Shown: positions 58,101 through 64,000 of the stretch, piece by piece
Position numbering within the stretch: position 1 is the first letter of the stretch
How the letters are laid out: every line of letters starts with the position of its first letter
NCBI GenBank assembly: GCA_963921425.1
Contig: OY992838.1
Location: forward strand, 6,324,001 to 6,388,000
Direction: 5' to 3'
From: Dryas octopetala
Lineage: Eukaryota > Streptophyta > Magnoliopsida > Rosales > Rosaceae
Length of the DNA: 64,000 nt
Notes under the pieces: model-generated
What the model saw: the letters and a program-made list of their open reading frames with translations, nothing else
Databases searched by the model: none
What the model was told of the DNA's origin: nothing
Position numbers and translations under genes: made by a program

Positions 58101-58223
58101 GAAGGTGCACAAGGCCAATTGCTCAAGTATCTGAATAGCATATCATCTAATAGGTGGCTGATGATCAAGATATTCTTTGTATTAATTTTTTTCCTCATGG
58201 TTTTCCTATTTTTTGTGGCATAG
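55119..58223 (+). CDS. SYP32: Syntaxin-32, Qa-SNARE of the Golgi (SYP3 group)
   Basis: Five exons: 55119-55362, 55842-56092, 56227-56405, 56978-57184, 58064-58223; 346 residues, all GT-AG and in frame. The N terminus has the SYP3-type start (QSSFRDRTQEF) that in syntaxin-5 relatives binds the SM protein Sly1. Then come FNKRASKIG, KLAKLAKRTSVFDDPTMEIQ and DDLKNRLMSATKEFKEVLTM, and the conserved RRQLFSS and NPFVRQRPLA. An 11-residue polyglutamine run (mixed CAG/CAA) precedes the SNARE motif at about 255-315 (ESTIHELSNIFNQLATLVSQ, with the zero-layer Gln in FNQL). The protein ends in a tail anchor at about 324-345 (FFVLIFFLMVFLFFVA). It drives ER-Golgi and intra-Golgi vesicle fusion. Very close to the Arabidopsis protein in layout. 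Confidence 0.95.
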
Positions 58224-59979
58224 TCATTGCAGAGACAATTGAAAAGAAGGAAGAAAATGACAAATGTGTTTTTAGTATTTTTACTGTTGATAAGCCCTTT
58301 CTATTCTTTTCATGTTCCCTTTTGCTTGACAAATGTTTGCCTAATGTAGTATATATATGCATGGATCGGATAGATGTAATTGTAAAATTTGTTGAGAACA
58401 ATATGACTGGCAAAAACTATTCATTTATCTGCTCTTGTATTGTTCTTTATATTATGCTGTTCTGGAATATGTTACCCAGAAAGAATGCCTTCTAGTGGCT
58501 CTGGGTCTAGCAGAAGTATTGTAACGGTGAGGCTCTGTTGTGGTTGCATGAGGATATCGCTGAAAAATAAACCAAACCTTTGAATGCTCTGTATATTTTT
58601 CGCGATACCCACATGGGCACCAGAGAATTATTTAGTATTGAAATACCCAATATTTCTAATTTAGAGTTAATTTTACAAACACCTCCTGATGTTTTAAAAA
58701 TTACAATGAGACTTCTTGATGTTTTAAATCGTTTTCATATAATACCTTCTATTAAAATTTCGTCAAAAAATTGATAACATCATCATAAGAACTGCCCCTC
58801 AATGACCCACTTATTTAAAGGTACAAGTTGAATATATGTGTAATCACCTGCAAACTAAAATGACGAATTTACAGTTTTTATACTTTAATTTTTTCTTACT
58901 GAACCAACAATACAAGTTAATTTATATTTGTATGTCACAAGAGGAGGTCAATTCATACGTAAAAATTTAAAGAAATTAAGACGATTCAAAGTCACGAAAA
59001 AGAATTCTATGTTGGAAAATTTGAGCTCAAGCAGGTTTTGTGTTGGAAAAAGACTGAAGCTCGTTTTGTTGAATATTCAAGAAAAGCGTAACTTGGTGTA
59101 GAAATTTCAGAGTTGGGCAAAAATTATGGCGATTTCAAGGACAACAATGATATCTACAAGACTCGGTCACTCATGGTAAACTAAGAGCGTGTTCATATTT
59201 TAACCAAATTTTAGTACTTTTTGGGATATTTCTAATTTTTTGTTTTCTTTTTCAATTAGGATTAGTTTTCTTGATTAATTAGTCTTTCCCTTTTATTGTT
59301 TCCTAGTAGGTTTAAGGCATGAAGCATACATATTTGAATACTTCAATCAATCTTTCAGTCTATTAATAAAAACTTTGATTTTTCTCAATCTGGTGGATTG
59401 TAGTGTTCATATTACGGGTTTAGACGCTTGTCTACGTCTTGGTTCTAGTTTTTGGCTGCATCATCCACATTCCAAACTTGCAAATACAAAAATTTGGAGC
59501 CCCGTTTCGTAAAAAGTTAAAAACTCGGCCACCTATATAAACTCCTCTTTGCGTATTACATTACGTTATCCAGTCCCCTCTAAATTAGCCCTACTTCCTT
59601 GCAAACGTAACCAACTCTCTTCTGATCCTCCATAGCTCCCTCTCCCTCTTTCTCTCTTATAATCGCAATCGACCTTTGCTCGAAACCCTAATTTCCCAGT
59701 CACCTTCTTCACCAGCCCTCCCAATCGCGGACAAATCTCCGATCTCCGAGACTCCTCCATTTCCCGCGATCAATATATATTTTCATACAATTTACCTTCC
59801 GAAATTTTGTAATTTTTGATTATTTTTTCATATAAAAATATTGTTTGGTTTCGGTTCATCAGAAATTCGAAACCCTAATTGTAAACAAATATAGCTGATT
59901 TTGTTTTCCAGAGAATCCTGCAATTTTCAATTGAACCCACAAAGATTTTTTTCCACACATTTTCTTCGATTGCGCATCG
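58224..59979. other. SYP32 3' flank and promoter of the next gene; no gene seen
   Basis: 58670-58870 resembles dispersed plant repeats (ACACCTCCTGATGTTTT recurring with GACTTCTTGATGTTTT) but has no clear ends. The CT-rich stretch 59570-59760 is a likely leader of the following gene. Confidence 0.4.
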
Positions 59980-62236
59980 ATGGTAGGGGGCGGAAGCAGG
60001 AGAGACGATGGCTCGCTCGTCATCAACAACACGAACGTGTTCGCGGCGCTGGAGACTCTGAGGAAGAAGAAGAAGTCCGATAAGGACCGCAAGAGCAAAG
60101 GGACCTCCAAGGCCCAGCCCAAGGCCCCCGAGCCCCAGGTGTTTTGGGCCCCGGCCCCGTTGAACGCGAAATCTTGGGCCGATGTCGACGACGAGGACGA
60201 CGACGACTATTACGCCACCACGGCTCCGCCTCAGTCCGTCTGGGGAACGTCCGAGCCGCAGCAGAGTAAGGAGAGGCCTGGAACTGTAGAGGTCGGAACT
60301 TCAATCTCTTTGGTATCTGAATTTTGCTTTTTGTTTGTGGTTGGTTGTTTGGGTGTTTAGTGAAAGTTGTGTGTTTAATTTTGTTACTGAAGCTATTTGT
60401 TATAAAAAATTTGATGAGAACTGATAAAGTGTAGGTGGGTATTGATGTTAATTACTCTAGGAGCTATAGGAATGCTAACTTTGAGAAACTTTGGCTTGAT
60501 AGCAACCAACATTGGTGTTCCTAGAAAAAGAAAAACAAAAGAAGAACTAATGAAGTTGCTTTAGAGATTGATCTCAAAGTGCTGATTTCCTGTGGGTTAA
60601 TTTCTGTAGTGAATGCAGAATCAATACGATTGTAATTGATGTTGTTTGTGGAAAGCTAGGTGTAATTGGGTGTTGGGTGAAAAGTGATTAGGCCTCATTG
60701 GAATGAAGAGATGCTTTTTGACATAAATAAGGCTATGTGGGATGTGTGCAAATGATTGTAACATAGAGTTTTTAAGTGTAGAGTAGCTGTACAATATAGC
60801 TATAGTTGGATGCTATTCAACCTTCAAAGTGAGGAGAAGGGTGAAGAGGGTTGGAATGGAAGGCTGAATTGTTGTTTGATTATGATGCATTAAAAATCTG
60901 TTCCTTTGAAGTTTGCATGCTCAACTGTTGTTTATAATACTTTTATTTGTGTCCTTGAGATGACCTTTTTTTATTTATGAGACTATGTATGAAACTTTTA
61001 ATTGTTATGCTTTAGTTATAACATTGCAAGTAACTGTGGGAAGTTGTGAAGGCAACCTGAACAAAGTCCTTATTATAACTGCTTGCCTATCTGTGATTAC
61101 AGGATAGTGAGAGTGAAGAAGATATTCTTGATGAAGGTGATGATGAAGTAGAGGAAGACCATGATCATGAACCGGAGGTTCCAGTCCACCAAGAGCCAGA
61201 GGTGAAGAAGCCTGCTGAGGTTCCTGTGCCACCTAAAGAGGCAGAAAGGCAACTTTCGAAAAAGGAAAGAAAGAAAAAGGAACTTGCAGAACTTGAGGCT
61301 CTTCTAGCTGATTTTGGAGTTACCCAGAAGGAGAGTGAAAGTCAAGATGAATCACGTGGTAATTGTGAATATTTATTTGCTCTAAAATTTTGTTACAGTG
61401 ATTTGCAATTGTGTGCTGTCAGTTTTGATGCATATGGTGCTTTCTTTTTTGTTTGCACTATTTATATTTACTTTGTGTGTAAAGAAAAAATAAAAGCTGA
61501 ATTCTGAAGTGCTTTCATTTTATGAATTAAAATATGAGTTTAAATATATAAAAGATGTAAAGAAGATGGTTAAATCTCCTTGTACGCATTGCACATGCAT
61601 ATTTGCACATCATATGCACATTCTACTAAAGATTGGGGTCATTGGTCATTCTTGTTGTTATCATTCTCTGCACATATCAATTGTCAAGTAAGCTTAGGAT
61701 CAAGTGGGAAACTTATGGCAAAGTTGAGGTCTTGGTTTTTATTATTTATTGGTGGCATCAGAATCTCTGTAGGCAAGCTTTTTAGATACGGTTTGTGATT
61801 ATCTAATGTTCAATAGTATATATCCAACAACCCTTACCTTGCATTTTCAGGTGTTGCACAAGAGAAGAATAGCACACCTAATGGAGATGGAGAAAAGAAG
61901 GAAAATCAACCTTCAGAGTCCAAAGGCGCCAAGAAGAAGAAAAAGAAAGATAAAGCCTCTAAGGAGGCTAAAGAATCACAGGATCAGCCACACAACTCAG
62001 GGACGACTAATGGACCATTTGAAGTTACTGGGACCGAACAGCTGGAGGAGGATACATCAAATATTGACGTAAAGGAGCGATTAAAGAAGATGGCATCCGC
62101 AAAGAAGAAGAAATCCAGTAAAGAGATGGATGCTGCTGCAAAAGCTGCTGCTCAAGAGGCTGCTGCTAGGAGAGCACGGCTTGCTGCAGCTAAGAAGAAA
62201 GAGAAGAACCATTACAACCAGCAGCCAGTGCGGTAA
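59980..62236 (+). CDS. Conserved plant protein, acidic then Lys/Ala-rich coiled coil, function unknown
   Basis: Three exons: 59980-60291, 61103-61358, 61851-62236; 317 residues. The first ATG after a CT-rich leader gives MVGGGSRRDDGSLVINNTNV. Order of features: an N-terminal block with FAALETLRKKKKSDKDRKSK; a conserved aromatic/acidic box (VFWAPAPLNAKSWADVDDED, then DDDYYATTAPPQSVWG); an acidic stretch (DSESEEDILDEGDDEVEEDH); a predicted helix with KKERKKKELAELEALLADFG; a Lys-rich linker (KGAKKKKKKDK); and a C-terminal Ala/Lys helix ending HYNQQPVR. No catalytic domain. It resembles a plant family annotated as uncharacterised; charge pattern suggests a nucleic-acid- or ribosome-associated protein, but that is only a guess. 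The first-exon donor is GAG|GTCGGA, weaker than the others. Confidence 0.8.
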
Positions 62237-62695
62237 AAGCCCTTTTTCGTTCAACATCTTCTATATGAACATGTAATTTCTCGTTGTTCATATGACCAAA
62301 GTTGTGCGAAATGAAGAGTGGGTTTAGTTCTGGTTCTGGTTTTGTGAAAGATGACCTTTGATTGTATTGCGGTGAACTATAGGAAGCTTCAGTTTGGCTT
62401 TTCTGGATCTTTTTTTTGCTCAGTTGTCATGTGACGTATAAATTTGCCAGTTTTGCTCATTGGATATTATTCCTTAGAAAGTCGTTTAACTTTATATATT
62501 GTTGTATTACAGTTCCTCCATGTTGCTTTTCAAAAGTTATTGGTGATGAATGTGCACCATGAGAAATTATTGCAATTTACTTGGGAGTGTAAGTTAATCC
62601 ATGAAACACAATAATCTGAGTCTTAGCTAGTCATTTTGTTTCATCCATATATATATGTGTGTGTGTGTGTTTTTTGATAATTGGTGTGAAATCTT
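62237..62695. other. 3' flank of the unknown gene; no gene seen
   Basis: Holds a (TA)n(TG)n microsatellite at about 62648-62670. Confidence 0.45.
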
Positions 62696-62699
62696 CATT

Positions 62700-62931
62700 A
62701 CTCAATCAACTAGAATACCAGTTGATCTAAACTAGACATTGCAAACCTGGCGAGAGCATGTGCTGCACGATTACAAATGCGAAAACGCAAATTAAAACTC
62801 AATGAAACAAAATGACTAGCTAACATCTTTATTTCATCAAACAGTACCCCATCATCAGCCAAGGAAGGAGAAGCTGCCTGTAAACCATCATCAGCCAAGG
62901 AAAACGGTATTAAGGATTTCATATATATCAA
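62700..62931 (-). pseudogene. Fragment of a LINE/RNase H-type reverse-transcriptase polyprotein
   Basis: The minus-strand frame reads EIKMLASHFVSLSFNLRFRI then CNRAAHALARFAM, matching the C-terminal end of plant non-LTR RNase H (RVT_3) domains, where (C/R)xxNxxAHxLA is conserved. Only about 75 residues remain and the rest of the element is missing. An 18-bp direct repeat (62849-62866 and 62885-62902) gives a doubled SLADDG. On the minus strand the fragment is followed by an A/C-rich microsatellite that may be a decayed tail. Confidence 0.65.
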
Positions 62932-63194
62932 CTAAATTTAGCAAGTTAGTAACAACATAGGAACAAAAACATATATAGTAATGGTTTCTCATCATTGTCA
63001 TGTCATTTTTATTTAAGGGGTAATTTTTTTTTTTATTTGGAGGGTTATTTAAGGGGTAATTGGTAAATGGAAGAGGCAATAAACAGTCTTTTATATATTC
63101 TTTTATATATTTATGTGTATCTATTTCATAAAAAAAATCGGAATCCTCAAACCAATCAAAATAGGATTTCGAGAAAAAATTATAAGGCTTTTTA

Positions 63195-63797
63195 TCACAA
63201 ATAGTCCCTCGAGTTTCACCAAAATATCAATTTGGTCCCTAAAGTGTAATTTCACTCAATGTCATTCCTTATATTTACCACCGAACATTAATTTCAAAGG
63301 CAAATATGTCTTAACACCCACTGAACATATTTTGAAAATTTGTCAAAAATAGCTTGAGACACAAAAAAATTTCTCATAAATTCTTACGGACTTATTTTAA
63401 CTACTACTATTTTTATATGGGGTCAAATTATCAAATTGACGTTTAGTATTTTTTAGAAAATTTAGAATTTCCAAACTAATTTCTACAAAATTAAAATAAC
63501 TTTTTGTTTTAATTTGATCCTATATAAAAATAGTACTAGTAAAGATGAGTCTGTATGAAGTTTTGGGGAATTTTTTCAAGTCCCAAACTATTTTTGATAA
63601 AATTTCAAAGTGTTTAGGGATATAAAGACAAATTTGCCCTTAAAAATGGTATTTTAAACGAAAAATTAAACAAAATTAGATGGAGTGACCAAATTGATAT
63701 TCGGTGGTGAAAAAGATGAGGAATGACATTGAGTGAAAATACAATTTAAAGATAAAATTGATGTTTGAGTGAAAATTGAGGAACAGTCAAAATTATA
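63195..63797. mobile_element. Foldback MITE, about 600 bp (second family)
   Basis: Inverted arms: the left AGTCCCTCGAGTTTCACC, ATCAATTTGGTCCCTAAA, TTTCACTCAATGTCATTCC and ACCACCGAACATTAATTT are mirrored on the right. The centre is also inverted (CTATTTTTATATGGGGTCAA against TTGATCCTATATAAAAATAG). No coding frame; flanks do not give a clear target duplication. Confidence 0.75.
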
Positions 63798-64000
63798 ATT
63801 AAGCGCGACCAAAAAGAAAAAATTCGATGATTGATCCCCAATTGTTCTAGGCTTCTAGCATGTACGTTAATGTCAGATAAGGTCATATCCGACATTTCAC
63901 GTATACGTTATATTCCCCCTCACGGCATTACTTCTCCGTTGTCATCTCTCTGAAGTCTGAACCTGAAATAGAGAATACAAGTATAGAATTATACAGTTAA

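Noticed and set aside
58660-58870. Possible transposon with repeated CTTCTTGATGTTTTAAA text
   Set aside because: Short internal similarity only; no terminal repeats or target duplication could be set.
1-64000. CRISPR arrays, bacterial operons or phage
   Set aside because: No regular spaced direct repeats of that kind; gene structure is clearly plant nuclear.
1-64000. tRNA or rRNA genes
   Set aside because: I saw no convincing tRNA arms or rRNA text by eye; tRNAscan-SE and Infernal would be needed to exclude small RNA genes.

Overview
The window is nuclear DNA of a flowering plant, almost certainly a eudicot. Genes have short GT-AG introns and AT-rich intergenic DNA, and the products are plant families: a CHY/RING ubiquitin ligase, an LRR-extensin, MOT1-type molybdate transporters, syntaxin SYP32 and an AGD14-type Arf-GAP. 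I cannot fix the species; a woody rosid is a guess.

Layout. 1-1.5 kb (-): 5' part of a CHYR1/RZFP34-like E3 ligase running off the left edge, with a CT-rich probable leader and a G-box/ABRE further right. 5.3-7.8 kb: diverged repeats and a worn hAT-like fragment. 8.5-10.5 kb (+): intronless LRR-extensin. 12.1-16.3 kb (-): SWIM zinc-finger protein derived from a MULE transposase. 16.7-26.4 kb: a gene-poor repeat island with a 31-bp tandem array, a duplicated block (one copy carrying a LINE 3' tail), a foldback MITE and two non-autonomous hAT elements with perfect 8-bp target duplications. 26.8-34.8 kb (+): two intronless MOT1-like genes in tandem, with two TIR elements between them. 36.9-42.0 kb (-): 13-exon AGD14-type Arf-GAP gene. 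44.2-50.2 kb (-): Enhancer-of-polycomb-like gene. 51.4-54.4 kb: MITE cluster. 55.1-58.2 kb (+): syntaxin SYP32. 60.0-62.2 kb (+): a Lys/Ala-rich conserved plant protein of unknown role. 62.7-63.8 kb: LINE RNase H relic and another foldback MITE.

The genes do not form a pathway; they are ordinary housekeeping and regulatory loci side by side. The only functional cluster is the MOT1-like pair. The Arf-GAP and SYP32 both act in Golgi/endomembrane traffic, but there is no sign that their proximity matters.

No new defence or biosynthetic system is visible. The most distinctive items are: an in-frame, stop-free 186-nt intron in the EPL-like gene; uORFs ending in TGATG over the main start codon in both the LRX and EPL-like genes; a 39-bp x 4 repeat in the promoter of the first MOT1-like gene; a four-copy foldback MITE family; and well-bounded hAT, MULE-type and Tourist-type non-autonomous elements. 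Exon boundaries were derived by hand from GT-AG signals and reading-frame continuity, and have no transcript support here.
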